Part shown: positions 1-7,044 of the stretch, piece after piece
Layout: every line of letters begins with the position of its first letter
How positions within the stretch are numbered: position 1 is the stretch's first letter
Source of the DNA: DUSC01 sp964371125
GTDB lineage: Bacteria; Pseudomonadota; Alphaproteobacteria; Rhizobiales; Rhizobiaceae
NCBI GenBank assembly: GCA_964371125.1
Contig: CAYJMY010000109.1
Coordinates: 1-16,747 of the forward strand
DNA length: 16,747 bases
Direction: 5' to 3'
Notes under the pieces: generated by a model
What the model was told of the DNA's origin: nothing
Database searches by the model: none
The model's input: only the letters and a program-made list of their open reading frames with translations
Program-made: the position numbers and the translations under genes

Positions 1-1
1 A

Positions 2-412
2 AGCGTCATTCTCTTCCTGATCATCTTCCTGTGGACCCCGCCGCATTTCTGGGCGCTCGCCCTCTTCAAGTGCGAGGACTACGCGCGGGCGGGCATCCCG
101 ATGATGCCGAACGTCGTCGGCGCGGCTTCGACGCGTCGCCAGATCTTTGCCTATGCGCTGGTCGTCGCCCCTGTCGCGGTGCTTCCCTGGATGCTCGGAT
201 ACACCTCCGCGTTCTACGGCGTAACGGCGGTTCTGCTCGGCGCCGGTTTCGTCTACTACGCCTGGAAAGTACTCGTCATGGCGGATGCCGACACCGCAAT
301 GCGGCCGGCCAAGGCGCTGTTCGCCTACTCGCTGCTTTATCTCTTCGCCATCTTTGCGGCCTATCTCGGCGATGCGGTGTACGAGCGAGCGGTCGGGCTC
401 GCGGGCATCTGA
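2..412 (+). CDS. ctaB: Protoheme IX farnesyltransferase (heme O synthase), C-terminal part
   Basis: The left edge cuts this gene; the visible reading frame begins at base 2 and gives the last 136 residues. The enzyme is an inner-membrane prenyltransferase that adds a farnesyl group to heme B to make heme O, the precursor of heme A for aa3-type oxidase. The family signature WTPPHFWALAL is visible near the start of the fragment, followed by the Asp-Tyr and AGIPM stretch typical of this family. At least three hydrophobic segments follow. The stop codon is directly followed by the CoxF-like gene, and ctaG and ctaE lie further on, so it belongs to the oxidase assembly operon. An internal ATG at 101 is not the true start, because the conserved motif lies upstream of it. 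Confidence 0.95.
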   Translation, partial: SVILFLIIFLWTPPHFWALALFKCEDYARAGIPMMPNVVGAASTRRQIFAYALVVAPVAVLPWMLGYTSAFYGVTAVLLGAGFVYYAWKVLVMADADTAMRPAKALFAYSLLYLFAIFAAYLGDAVYERAVGLAGI

Positions 413-413
413 C

Positions 414-578
414 GTGGCTGAGGAGCGCAAGGACATGGTGACGCTCACGGAAGCCCAGAGGAAGGCGCGGCGCAGCCGATCGCTCGCCATCGGCATCGCC
501 CTCGGCGTGCTCGTGATCGTCTTCTATGTCGCGACGATCATTAAATTCGGCCCGGCCATCCTGAACAGGGCGATGTGA
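414..578 (+). CDS. CoxF-like small membrane protein of the cytochrome oxidase cluster
   Basis: This is a 54-residue protein with a charged N-terminus (TEAQRKARRSR), one transmembrane helix at about residues 27-46, and a C-terminal end FGPAILNRAM. Small single-helix proteins of this kind, called CoxF, lie between ctaB and ctaG in many Rhizobiales. They are thought to help assemble aa3-type cytochrome oxidase, but their exact role is not established. I take GTG at 414, one base after the ctaB stop; ATG at 435 is an alternative that would shorten it by seven residues. Its stop overlaps the first possible start of ctaG (GTG 575), which suggests translational coupling. The call rests on position, size and topology. 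Confidence 0.82.
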   Translation: MAEERKDMVTLTEAQRKARRSRSLAIGIALGVLVIVFYVATIIKFGPAILNRAM

Positions 579-1219
579 CGATGCGGCTTGGTGGCTCGAC
601 AGGACAGGCGATGACGGCGAAGCAGAGATCCAATCTGCTGGTCGCCGGCGCGTGCCTCGCCTTCTTCGCCGGCATGATCGGCATGGCCTATGCGTCGGTT
701 CCGCTCTACAAGCTTTTCTGCCAGGTGACCGGCTACGGCGGCACGACGCAGCGGGCCGAAACCTATGCCGACCGCGTGCTCGACCGCACGATCACCATCC
801 GTTTCGATGCCAACACGGCGGGCGGTCTGCCCTGGGAGTTCCAGCCGGCCGCGCGCCAGATGACGGGACGTATCGGCGAGACGCTGCAGGCCACCTATCG
901 GGCCGTCAACCAGTTCAACGTGCCGACCTTTGGTCGCGCCACCTTCAACGTGACGCCGGAAATGGCCGGCGCCTATTTCAACAAGGTCGAGTGCTTCTGC
1001 TTCACCGACACGACGCTCGCGCCCGGCGAGGCGATCGACATGCCCGTCGTCTTCTATGTCGATCCCGACATCGTTGACGTGCCGGAGTTGAAGGATATCA
1101 AGACCATCACGCTTTCCTACACCTTCTTCCCCATCGAAGGCGCCAGGCCGGTTGCTTCGGCGCCCCGGGGGGAAGACAACGACACCGCTACGGATACCGA
1201 CGGGAAACTCGGGGGATAA
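575..1219 (+). CDS. ctaG: Cytochrome c oxidase assembly protein CtaG/Cox11 (copper chaperone)
   Basis: CtaG/Cox11 delivers copper to the CuB site of oxidase subunit I. It has one membrane anchor (about residues 21-41) and a periplasmic immunoglobulin-like domain. The family pattern is plain: VPLYKLFCQVTGYGGTTQR after the helix, RFDAN, NVTPEMAGAYFNK, then the copper-binding CFCF motif with Cys140 and Cys142, and TITLSYTFFP near the end. The membrane-proximal Cys49 is also conserved in the family. The start is uncertain: GTG 575 overlaps the preceding stop, ATG 581 is possible, and ATG 611 has the best ribosome binding site (AGGACAGG just upstream) and would give 202 residues. The C-terminal tail after the Cox11 domain is rich in Asp, Gly and Thr and looks disordered. 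Confidence 0.95.
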   Translation: MTMRLGGSTGQAMTAKQRSNLLVAGACLAFFAGMIGMAYASVPLYKLFCQVTGYGGTTQRAETYADRVLDRTITIRFDANTAGGLPWEFQPAARQMTGRIGETLQATYRAVNQFNVPTFGRATFNVTPEMAGAYFNKVECFCFTDTTLAPGEAIDMPVVFYVDPDIVDVPELKDIKTITLSYTFFPIEGARPVASAPRGEDNDTATDTDGKLGG

Positions 1220-1220
1220 A

Positions 1221-2105
1221 ATGGCCGACGCTCACGCCAAACCACAACACGACTACCACATCATCGATCCCAGCCCGTGGCCGTTCCTCGGGTCTGTCGG
1301 CGCGCTCGTCATGGCGCTCGGCGGCGTTGCCTGGATGCAGTACCTCAAGGGCAACGAGTTCCACCTTTTCGGCCTGAACATCGCCACGCCCTGGATATTC
1401 TTCATCGGCCTGCTGATCGTCCTCTACACCATGTTCTCGTGGTGGTCGGACACGATCAAGGAGGCCCACGAGGGGCATCACACCCGCGTCGTGTCGCTTC
1501 ACCTTCGTTACGGCATGATCATGTTCATTGCCTCCGAGGTGATGTTCTTCGTCGCCTGGTTCTGGGCCTTCTTCGACGCCAGCCTGTTCCCCAACGAGGC
1601 GGCGCAGGTCGCCCGCGAGCAGTTCACCGGCGGCGTCTGGCCGCCGAAGGGCATCGAGGTCCTCGATCCATTCCATCTGCCGCTCTACAACACGATCATC
1701 CTCCTGCTGTCGGGCACGACGGTGACGTGGGCGCACCACGCCCTGCTGCACGACGATCGCAAAGGTCTCGTCTGGGGTCTCGCGCTGACCGTGGCGCTCG
1801 GCGTCCTGTTTTCGTTCGTGCAGGTCTACGAATACATGCACGCACCCTTCGCGTTCAGCGACTCGATCTATGGCGCGACCTTCTTCATGGCCACCGGCTT
1901 CCACGGCTTCCACGTGTTCGTCGGCACCATCTTCCTCCTGGTCTGCCTGTTGCGCGCCATGGCCGGCGGCTTCACGCCCAAGCAGCATTTCGGCTTCGAG
2001 GCGGCTGCCTGGTACTGGCACTTCGTCGACGTGGTCTGGCTGTTCCTCTTCGCCGCCGTCTATGTCTGGGCGTCGACTGGCGCCACGATCGCCCACGGGC
2101 ACTGA
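1221..2105 (+). CDS. ctaE: Cytochrome c oxidase subunit III
   Basis: This 294-residue protein is the subunit III core polypeptide of aa3-type cytochrome c oxidase in the inner membrane. It has the seven hydrophobic segments expected of the family. Hallmarks are HDYHIIDPSPWP at the N-terminus, WWSDTIKEAHEGHHT at about residues 74-88, the helix around conserved Glu106 (ASEVMFF), GFHGFHVFVG at about 226-235, and YWHFVDVVWLFLF at about 265-277. ATG 1221 lies one base after the ctaG stop, behind GGGGG, and the N-terminus matches the family, so longer upstream extensions are rejected. Subunits I and II are not in the window. The stop at 2103-2105 is followed by a low-quality C/G-rich stretch and a scaffold gap, so the link to the next gene cannot be read with confidence. 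Confidence 0.97.
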   Translation: MADAHAKPQHDYHIIDPSPWPFLGSVGALVMALGGVAWMQYLKGNEFHLFGLNIATPWIFFIGLLIVLYTMFSWWSDTIKEAHEGHHTRVVSLHLRYGMIMFIASEVMFFVAWFWAFFDASLFPNEAAQVAREQFTGGVWPPKGIEVLDPFHLPLYNTIILLLSGTTVTWAHHALLHDDRKGLVWGLALTVALGVLFSFVQVYEYMHAPFAFSDSIYGATFFMATGFHGFHVFVGTIFLLVCLLRAMAGGFTPKQHFGFEAAAWYWHFVDVVWLFLFAAVYVWASTGATIAHGH

Positions 2106-2184
2106 GTTCTACTTTCATACGGCCGGGCGGGCGGCCGGGGCGCCACCCCCCCCCGAGAGCCAAACCGGCCAAAACACCCCCAAT

Positions 2185-2194
2185 NNNNNNNNNN
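2185..2194. other. Assembly gap (10 N)
   Basis: Ten N characters mark a break in the assembly. The true length and content of the missing sequence are unknown, since a fixed run of ten N usually stands for an unsized join. It lies 79 bases after the ctaE stop and 115 bases before the L,D-transpeptidase start, so a short gene or a promoter could be missing here. Confidence 0.98.
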
Positions 2195-2271
2195 CCCCCC
2201 CCCCCCCCCCCCCGCCCGCGCCCCCCCCCGGGCCGGGGGGGGGGGGGGGCGGGCCCCCCCCCCCCCCCCCC
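2195..2271. repeat. C/G homopolymer tract able to fold into a GC-only hairpin
   Basis: Directly after the N gap the sequence is only G and C for 77 bases: 19 C (2195-2213), a mixed GCCCGCG, 9 C (2221-2229), a short GGGCC, 15 G (2235-2249), CGGG, then 18 C (2254-2271). The segments 2214-2229 and about 2241-2254 can pair as a GC-only stem. A further 9-C run lies before the gap at 2146-2154. Long homopolymers next to an N gap usually mean failed base calls or poor contig-end consensus, possibly caused by a real GC hairpin that stalls polymerase. The rest of the 2106-2309 interval holds no supported gene. Confidence 0.85.
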
Positions 2272-2309
2272 TTCTCCATTTCGGCGCAATCGCCGGCGAC
2301 AAGCGTCCC

Positions 2310-2807
2310 ATGGCATTTCGTCCTCTCGCCATCGCCGGCTTCGTCCTGGCCCTGTCGCTGGCCTCTCCTGCCGCTGAGCGGCCGCATGTCGATCTCGTTA
2401 GGGTGGCCAAGTCCGTACGCGTCCTCGAACCTCTTTCGGCCGGCGCCGTCGTCCGCCGCTACCCGATCGTGCTTGGAGGGGACTCCATTGGCCACAAGCG
2501 GCGGGAGGGCGACGGACGAACGCCGGAGGGTCGGTACGTCCTCGATTGGCGAAACCCGAAGAGCGGATACTATCGATCGATCCACATCTCCTACCCGGAC
2601 GCGGCCGACCGCGCCGCGGCCGCGGGCGCCGGTGTCGATCCGGGTGGAATGATCATGATCCACGGCCAACCCAACGGATATGGCTGGTGGAGTTGGTTGC
2701 TGCAGAGGTTTGACTGGACGAACGGCTGCATCGCCGTTACCGACGAGGACATGGCCGAGATATGGGCCATGGTGCGAAACGGAACCCCGATCGAGATAGT
2801 CCCATGA
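2310..2807 (+). CDS. Secreted L,D-transpeptidase (YkuD/ErfK family)
   Basis: The product has 165 residues with a signal peptide (about 1-22, hydrophobic LAIAGFVLALSLASP then AAE), so it should act in the periplasm. L,D-transpeptidases use a cysteine to form 3-3 peptidoglycan cross-links or to attach proteins to the wall. The YkuD signature is visible: KRREGDGRTPEG at about 63-74, MIMIHGQPNGYGW with His118-Gly119, and WTNGCIAVTDEDM with the catalytic Cys140. The domain is short, close to the minimal YkuD fold, with no LysM or SH3 anchor. ATG 2310 has no clear Shine-Dalgarno, and the sequence upstream is damaged by the gap, so the start is moderately certain. Its stop overlaps the DUF983 start as ATGA (2804-2807). 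I do not expect this enzyme class in an oxidase assembly cluster; it may have inserted between ctaE and DUF983. Confidence 0.9.
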   Translation: MAFRPLAIAGFVLALSLASPAAERPHVDLVRVAKSVRVLEPLSAGAVVRRYPIVLGGDSIGHKRREGDGRTPEGRYVLDWRNPKSGYYRSIHISYPDAADRAAAAGAGVDPGGMIMIHGQPNGYGWWSWLLQRFDWTNGCIAVTDEDMAEIWAMVRNGTPIEIVP

Positions 2808-3190
2808 ACGATGACCACGCGCATTGGCCGCCGGTGGAACCGGTGGCGGCAGGATTGAAGGGACGCTGTCCGCGCTGCGGCGAGGGCCGGTTGTTCTCCG
2901 GATTCCTCACGGTGGGCAAGCGCTGCGGCAGTTGCGGTCTCGACTATTCCTTCGCCGACGCGGGCGACGGGCCGGCCGTTTTCGTCATGCTCATCATCGG
3001 CTTCATCGTAGTCGGACTGGCGCTGTGGATGGAGATCACCGTCAACCCGCCGCTGTGGGTGCATTTCCTCTTGTGGATACCGCTGATCGTGGTTCTCTGT
3101 CTGGCCGCCCTGCGCCTGATCAAGGGCGTTCTGATCACGCTCCAATATCGCAACAAGGCGGCCGAAGGCCGTCTCGACCGGCCGGAATGA
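2804..3190 (+). CDS. DUF983 zinc-ribbon membrane protein
   Basis: This 128-residue protein has a zinc-ribbon-like N-terminal part with two CxxC pairs (Cys22/Cys25 in CPRCGEGRLF and Cys41/Cys44 in CGSCGLDY). Two transmembrane helices follow, at about 56-78 and 83-105. This is the DUF983 family, which in alphaproteobacteria usually lies between oxidase subunit III and SURF1; its function is unknown but presumably linked to oxidase biogenesis. ATG 2804 shares ATGA with the transpeptidase stop. An in-frame ATG at 2762 is rejected because it lies inside that gene and adds a non-conserved N-terminus. Its own stop overlaps the SURF1 start in the same way (3187-3190). Confidence 0.93.
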   Translation: MNDDHAHWPPVEPVAAGLKGRCPRCGEGRLFSGFLTVGKRCGSCGLDYSFADAGDGPAVFVMLIIGFIVVGLALWMEITVNPPLWVHFLLWIPLIVVLCLAALRLIKGVLITLQYRNKAAEGRLDRPE

Positions 3191-3942
3191 CCACGGCGGA
3201 CGATAGCGGCCCCAAGACCCCACCTGGCTTCCCTTGGGTCTTGCTGGTCCTAGGGATCGCTGCGCTCGCCGTGCTCCTCGCGCTCGGCACCTGGCAGGTC
3301 AATCGCCTTGCCTGGAAGGAGGAACTGATCGCCACGATCGAGCAGCGTATCGCCTCATCGCCCCGTCCGCTGCCCGAGATCGAACGCCTCTACAGCGAAA
3401 CCGGGGACGTCGACTACTGGCCGGCCGTGGTACGCGGAACCTTCCTCCACGACCGGGAAAGCCATTTCCTCGCCACCTGGAACGGCGCCTCCGGTTATTA
3501 CGTCTATACGCCGCTCGAACTCGCCGACGGCAGGCTGGTCCTCGTCAACCGCGGCTTCGTTCCCTTCGACCGCAAGGATTCCGCGACCCGCCCGCAGGGC
3601 CAGGTCGAGGGCGACGTCGAGATCGCCGGGCTGGCCCGCAATCCGCTTGACGGGAAACCGTCGTGGATCGTCCCCGACAACGACCTGGCGAAGAACGTCT
3701 TCTACTGGAAGGACCTCTCGGCCATGGCGGCGCGCGCGGGCATCGACCCGGCCCGCCTCGTCCCCTTCTTCGTCGATGCGGGCGTCGCTCCCAATCCCGG
3801 CGGGCTGCCAGTGGGCGGGGTGACGATGGTCGATCTGCCCAACAACCATCTGCAGTACGCCGTCACCTGGTACGGGCTCGCCGCGGCGCTTGCGGTTATT
3901 CTCTTCGTCTTCATCCGCGGGCGCGTCCGCGCTCGCCCTTGA
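3187..3942 (+). CDS. SURF1 family cytochrome oxidase biogenesis protein
   Basis: The 251-residue product has the SURF1 layout: a transmembrane helix at about 16-36 ending in LALGTWQVNRLAWKEELI, a periplasmic domain, and a second helix at the C-terminus after NNHLQYAVTWYGLA, followed by an Arg-rich end. SURF1 aids heme A insertion into oxidase subunit I. Internal family motifs include YWPAVVRGTF and GYYVYTPLELADGRLVLVNRG. ATG 3187 overlaps the DUF983 stop (ATGA) and gives a normal N-terminus. An upstream extension in the same frame would run through the DUF983 gene and is rejected. Confidence 0.96.
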   Translation: MTTADDSGPKTPPGFPWVLLVLGIAALAVLLALGTWQVNRLAWKEELIATIEQRIASSPRPLPEIERLYSETGDVDYWPAVVRGTFLHDRESHFLATWNGASGYYVYTPLELADGRLVLVNRGFVPFDRKDSATRPQGQVEGDVEIAGLARNPLDGKPSWIVPDNDLAKNVFYWKDLSAMAARAGIDPARLVPFFVDAGVAPNPGGLPVGGVTMVDLPNNHLQYAVTWYGLAAALAVILFVFIRGRVRARP

Positions 3943-3991
3943 CAGCCGCCGGGCGAGGCCGCATCTGCGGGCCATCGCTATTCGGGACGCC

Positions 3992-5002
3992 ATGCCTGCA
4001 ATTTCCGACAGACCGCCCCTCACGATCAGGCTGTGCCAGCCGCGCGGCTTCTGCGCCGGCGTCGACCGCGCCATCCAGATTGTCGTGCTGGCGCTGAAGA
4101 AGTACGGCGCGCCGGTCTACGTCCGCCACGAGATCGTGCACAACCGCTATGTCGTCGAGGGCCTGCAGAAGCTCGGCGCCGTGTTCATCGAGGAACTCGA
4201 CGAGATCCCGGCCGATCACCGCGACGCGCCGGTCGTGTTTTCCGCCCACGGCGTGCCGAAATCCGTGCCCGCAGACGCCGAGGCGCGCCACCTCTTCTAT
4301 CTCGACGCGACCTGTCCCCTCGTTTCCAAAGTTCACAAGCAGGCCATGCGCCACCAGCGACTTGGCCGTCACGTCCTGCTCATCGGCCACGCCGGCCATC
4401 CCGAAGTCATCGGCACCATGGGCCAGTTGCCGGAAGGTGCCGTGACGCTCATCGAGAGCGAGGCCGATGCGCGCTTCTTCGGCCCCGCCGAGGGCTCGGC
4501 GCTCGGCTTCGTCACCCAGACCACCTTGTCCGTCGAGGACACCGCCGGCGTGATCCGTGTCCTTCAGGAGCGATTCCCGGAGATTCATGCGCCGGCAGCG
4601 GAATCGATCTGTTATGCAACGACCAACCGCCAGGAGGCGGTCAAGGAGACGGCTTCCGGAGCCGACCTCTTTCTCGTCGTCGGCGCGCCCAACTCGTCGA
4701 ATTCCCGCCGCCTGGTCGAGGTCGCGGAAAGAGCCGGCGCGAAGGTGTCGCTTCTCGTGCAGCGGGCCTCCGACATTCCGTGGGACGAGATCGGCGGAGT
4801 AAGGATCCTCGGCCTGTCGGCCGGCGCGTCCGCGCCGGAGATCATCGTTGACGAGATCATCGATGCCTTCCGCGAGCGCTTCGAGGTTGAAGTCGAGCTT
4901 GCCGTCACCGCTACCGAAACGGAGAACTTTCCAGTCATGCGAGCCTTGCGCGACGTCGAACTGACCCCGGCGGACATGGCTTTCGTCAACGGCGTGCACT
5001 AG
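3992..5002 (+). CDS. ispH: 4-hydroxy-3-methylbut-2-enyl diphosphate reductase
   Basis: IspH carries out the last step of the methylerythritol phosphate isoprenoid pathway, converting HMBPP to IPP and DMAPP with a [4Fe-4S] cluster. The 336-residue product has all three cluster cysteines: Cys21 in PRGFCAGVDRA, Cys108 in DATCPLVSKVH, and Cys207 in ICYATTNRQ. The substrate-binding stretches EIVHNRYVV, SAHGVP, GHAGHPEV and APNSSNSRRL are also present. ATG 3992 gives a family-like N-terminus; an ATG at 3890 lies inside SURF1 and is rejected. It follows SURF1 by 49 bases and ends two bases before thrB, so all three may share a transcript. IPP also feeds the farnesyl group used by CtaB, a loose metabolic link to the upstream cluster. 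Confidence 0.98.
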   Translation: MPAISDRPPLTIRLCQPRGFCAGVDRAIQIVVLALKKYGAPVYVRHEIVHNRYVVEGLQKLGAVFIEELDEIPADHRDAPVVFSAHGVPKSVPADAEARHLFYLDATCPLVSKVHKQAMRHQRLGRHVLLIGHAGHPEVIGTMGQLPEGAVTLIESEADARFFGPAEGSALGFVTQTTLSVEDTAGVIRVLQERFPEIHAPAAESICYATTNRQEAVKETASGADLFLVVGAPNSSNSRRLVEVAERAGAKVSLLVQRASDIPWDEIGGVRILGLSAGASAPEIIVDEIIDAFRERFEVEVELAVTATETENFPVMRALRDVELTPADMAFVNGVH

Positions 5003-5004
5003 CC

Positions 5005-5970
5005 ATGGCCGTTTACACCGACGTCAGCGAAGGAGAACTCGAGGCGTTCCTCGGCGAATACGAGATCGGCGGCCTGCTGTCCTACAAGGGCATCGCCGAA
5101 GGCTCCGAGAACTCCAACTTCCTGCTGCACACCAGCGGCGGCGCCTTCATCCTCACCCTTTACGAGAAGCGCGTCGAAGCCGCCGACTTGCCGTTCTTCC
5201 TCGGCCTGATGCAGCACCTCGCCGAGCGTGGCATCAACTGCCCGTTGCCGGTCGTCCGCCGCGACGGCCAGCTGATCGGCAGGCTGGCAGGGCGCCCTGC
5301 CGCGATCATCACCTTCCTCGAGGGTGTGTGGATGCGGCGGCCCAACGCCAATCACTGCCGCGAAGTCGGCCGTGCCTTGGCGAGCCTGCATATGGCCGGC
5401 CGCGACTTTCCGCTTGCCCGCCCCAACGCGCTGTCGGTCGCCGGCTGGCGCAAGCTGTGGGAAGCCTCGCGTGCGCGAGCCGACGAGGTCGAGCCGGATC
5501 TGGCGAAGGAGGTGGATGCCGATTTCGTCGAGATCGACCGCAACTGGCCTACCGACCTGCCGGCAGGCGTCATCCACGCCGACCTCTTTCCGGACAACGT
5601 CTTCTTCCTCGGCGAGGAACTGTCCGGCCTGATCGACTTCTACTTCGCCTGCAACGACCTCTACGCCTACGATCTCGCCACCTGCCTCAACGCCTGGTGT
5701 TTCGAAAAGGACCACGCCTTCAATCTGACCAAGGGGACCGCGCTACTGGCCGGCTACCAGTCGGTCAGGCCCTTGGAGCCGGCGGAGAAAGCGGCGTTGC
5801 CGCTGCTGGCGCGCGGCTCGGCGCTGCGTTTCATGCTGACAAGGCTCTACGACTGGTTGACGATTCCCGACGGAGCACTGGTGCAGAAGCGCGACCCGCA
5901 CGAATACATCCGCCGTCTGCGCTTCCAGCGCCGGGTGACGTCCGTACGCGAGTACGGCATCGATGTCTGA
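5005..5970 (+). CDS. thrB: Homoserine kinase, APH-fold type
   Basis: This 321-residue cytosolic enzyme phosphorylates homoserine with ATP to give O-phosphohomoserine, the substrate of threonine synthase. It is of the choline/aminoglycoside-kinase fold typical of alphaproteobacterial and pseudomonad ThrB, not the GHMP type of enterics. The N-terminus MAVYTDVSEGELEAFL is typical. The catalytic loop reads HADLFPDN with Asp193 and Asn198, and the metal-binding Asp211 lies in LIDFYFACND. ATG 5005 lies two bases after the ispH stop. The end overlaps rnhA by 8 bases. Its pathway partner thrC lies about 7.4 kb downstream on the other strand, so the two are not co-transcribed. Confidence 0.97.
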   Translation: MAVYTDVSEGELEAFLGEYEIGGLLSYKGIAEGSENSNFLLHTSGGAFILTLYEKRVEAADLPFFLGLMQHLAERGINCPLPVVRRDGQLIGRLAGRPAAIITFLEGVWMRRPNANHCREVGRALASLHMAGRDFPLARPNALSVAGWRKLWEASRARADEVEPDLAKEVDADFVEIDRNWPTDLPAGVIHADLFPDNVFFLGEELSGLIDFYFACNDLYAYDLATCLNAWCFEKDHAFNLTKGTALLAGYQSVRPLEPAEKAALPLLARGSALRFMLTRLYDWLTIPDGALVQKRDPHEYIRRLRFQRRVTSVREYGIDV

Positions 5971-6442
5971 AGGCGCTCCTCGTCCGATGAAGCAGGTGCA
6001 GGTCTTCACCGACGGCGCCTGTTCCGGCAATCCTGGCCCGGGAGGATGGGGCGCCATCATGCGCTACAACGGCAAGGTCAAGGAACTGTCCGGTGGCGAG
6101 GCGCAGACCACCAACAACCGCATGGAATTGACAGCCGCGATCCAGGCGCTGAACGCGCTGAAGGAATCCTGCGTCGTCGACCTGCACACCGACAGCAACT
6201 ACGTCAAGGATGGCATTGGCGGCTGGATCGAGGGGTGGAAGCGCAACGGCTGGAAAACCGCGTCGAAACAGCCCGTGAAGAACGTGGAATTGTGGCAGGC
6301 GCTCGACGCGGCGCGGCGCCGGCACAAGGTCCGCTGGCACTGGGTCAAGGGCCACGCCGGCCACGACGACAATGAGCGGGCCGACGAGTTGGCCCGCCTC
6401 GGCATGGCGCCGTTCAAGACACGCTCCGGTCCGAAAAGCTGA
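5963..6442 (+). CDS. rnhA: Ribonuclease HI
   Basis: RNase HI cuts the RNA strand of RNA-DNA hybrids (R-loops, primer remnants). The 159-residue product has the full catalytic set: Asp17 in FTDGACSGNPGPGGWG, Glu55 in NNRMEL, Asp77 in HTDSNYV, His131 in KGHAGH, and Asp141 in NERADELA. The length is normal for the family. ATG 5963 overlaps the last 8 bases of thrB; ATG 5987 is a shorter alternative that would remove eight poorly conserved residues. The gene converges on the peroxiredoxin gene with 37 bases between stops. A short inverted repeat, GACGG-4 nt-CCGTC (6441-6454), sits over its stop codon but lacks a T tract, so it is only a weak terminator candidate. Confidence 0.97.
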   Translation: MSEGAPRPMKQVQVFTDGACSGNPGPGGWGAIMRYNGKVKELSGGEAQTTNNRMELTAAIQALNALKESCVVDLHTDSNYVKDGIGGWIEGWKRNGWKTASKQPVKNVELWQALDAARRRHKVRWHWVKGHAGHDDNERADELARLGMAPFKTRSGPKS

Positions 6443-6479
6443 CGGTATGCCGTCGCAGGACCGACGCGGCGGGAGGACC

Positions 6480-6962
6480 TCAGATCTGCTCGAGAATCCG
6501 CGCAGCGCCCGAATCGATCACCTGGCCGCGCGCCTGCTCGACATTGATCTTCGTCACGATGCCGTCTTCGACGATCATCGAAAAACGCTTCGAGCGTGTG
6601 CCGAATCCGGCTGCTTCCATGTTGGCGTCGAGACCCACCGCGCGAACGAACGTGCCATTTCCGTCGGCGAGAAAGGCGATCTTGCCCTCGCCGCCACTGA
6701 AGCGGGCCCAGGCGCGCATGACGTGCTGGTCATTGACGGAAACGACCGCGATCGCATCGACGCCACGGGCGAGGATGGCGTCGTGATTCTCGATGAAGCC
6801 GGGCAGATGATTGTTGCTGCAGGTCGGCGTGAAGGCGCCGGGGACGCCGAACAGGACAACCTTCTTGCCACTGAAGAACTCGGTCGTGGTGACGTCCTTG
6901 GAACCGTCCTCCGTAACCAGCTTGAGCGTGGCCTCGGGTAACTTCTCGCCTTCTGCAATCAT
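6480..6962 (-). CDS. Peroxiredoxin, Prx5-type, with a single cysteine
   Basis: The 160-residue product has the Prx5 signature PGAFTPTCSNNHLPGF with peroxidatic Cys48; Thr45 and a downstream Arg in GTRSKRFSMIV fit the active site. The family reduces hydrogen peroxide and alkyl hydroperoxides. Cys48 is the only cysteine in the protein, so no intramolecular resolving cysteine exists and the enzyme must be regenerated by an outside thiol such as glutathione/glutaredoxin. No signal peptide is seen, so it should be cytosolic. ATG 6962 is preceded by AGGA at good spacing. The gene lies downstream of the DsbD-N-like gene in the same direction after an 82-base gap. Confidence 0.95.
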   Translation of the reverse strand: MIAEGEKLPEATLKLVTEDGSKDVTTTEFFSGKKVVLFGVPGAFTPTCSNNHLPGFIENHDAILARGVDAIAVVSVNDQHVMRAWARFSGGEGKIAFLADGNGTFVRAVGLDANMEAAGFGTRSKRFSMIVEDGIVTKINVEQARGQVIDSGAARILEQI

Positions 6963-7044
6963 CGTATCCTGCCTCGGTAGGGTTTACTGGACGCGTTTAG
7001 CGGTTCGATCCGGCGCCCGCAATCGGCTGGCGACGAAGATTTCG

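Noticed and set aside
1188..2102. Long open frame of 304 codons on the minus strand
   Set aside because: It is the antisense shadow of ctaE and the end of ctaG. Its composition is Arg/Glu/Asp-rich with no family motif, as expected from high-GC antisense frames.
1870..2669. Several frames on both strands running through the poly-C/G tract and N gap
   Set aside because: They translate to runs of Pro or Gly and unknown residues across unreliable sequence.
6441..6454. Hairpin GACGG-TATG-CCGTC as a terminator between rnhA and the peroxiredoxin gene
   Set aside because: The stem is only 5 bp, covers the rnhA stop codon and has no T tract, so it was not listed as a terminator.
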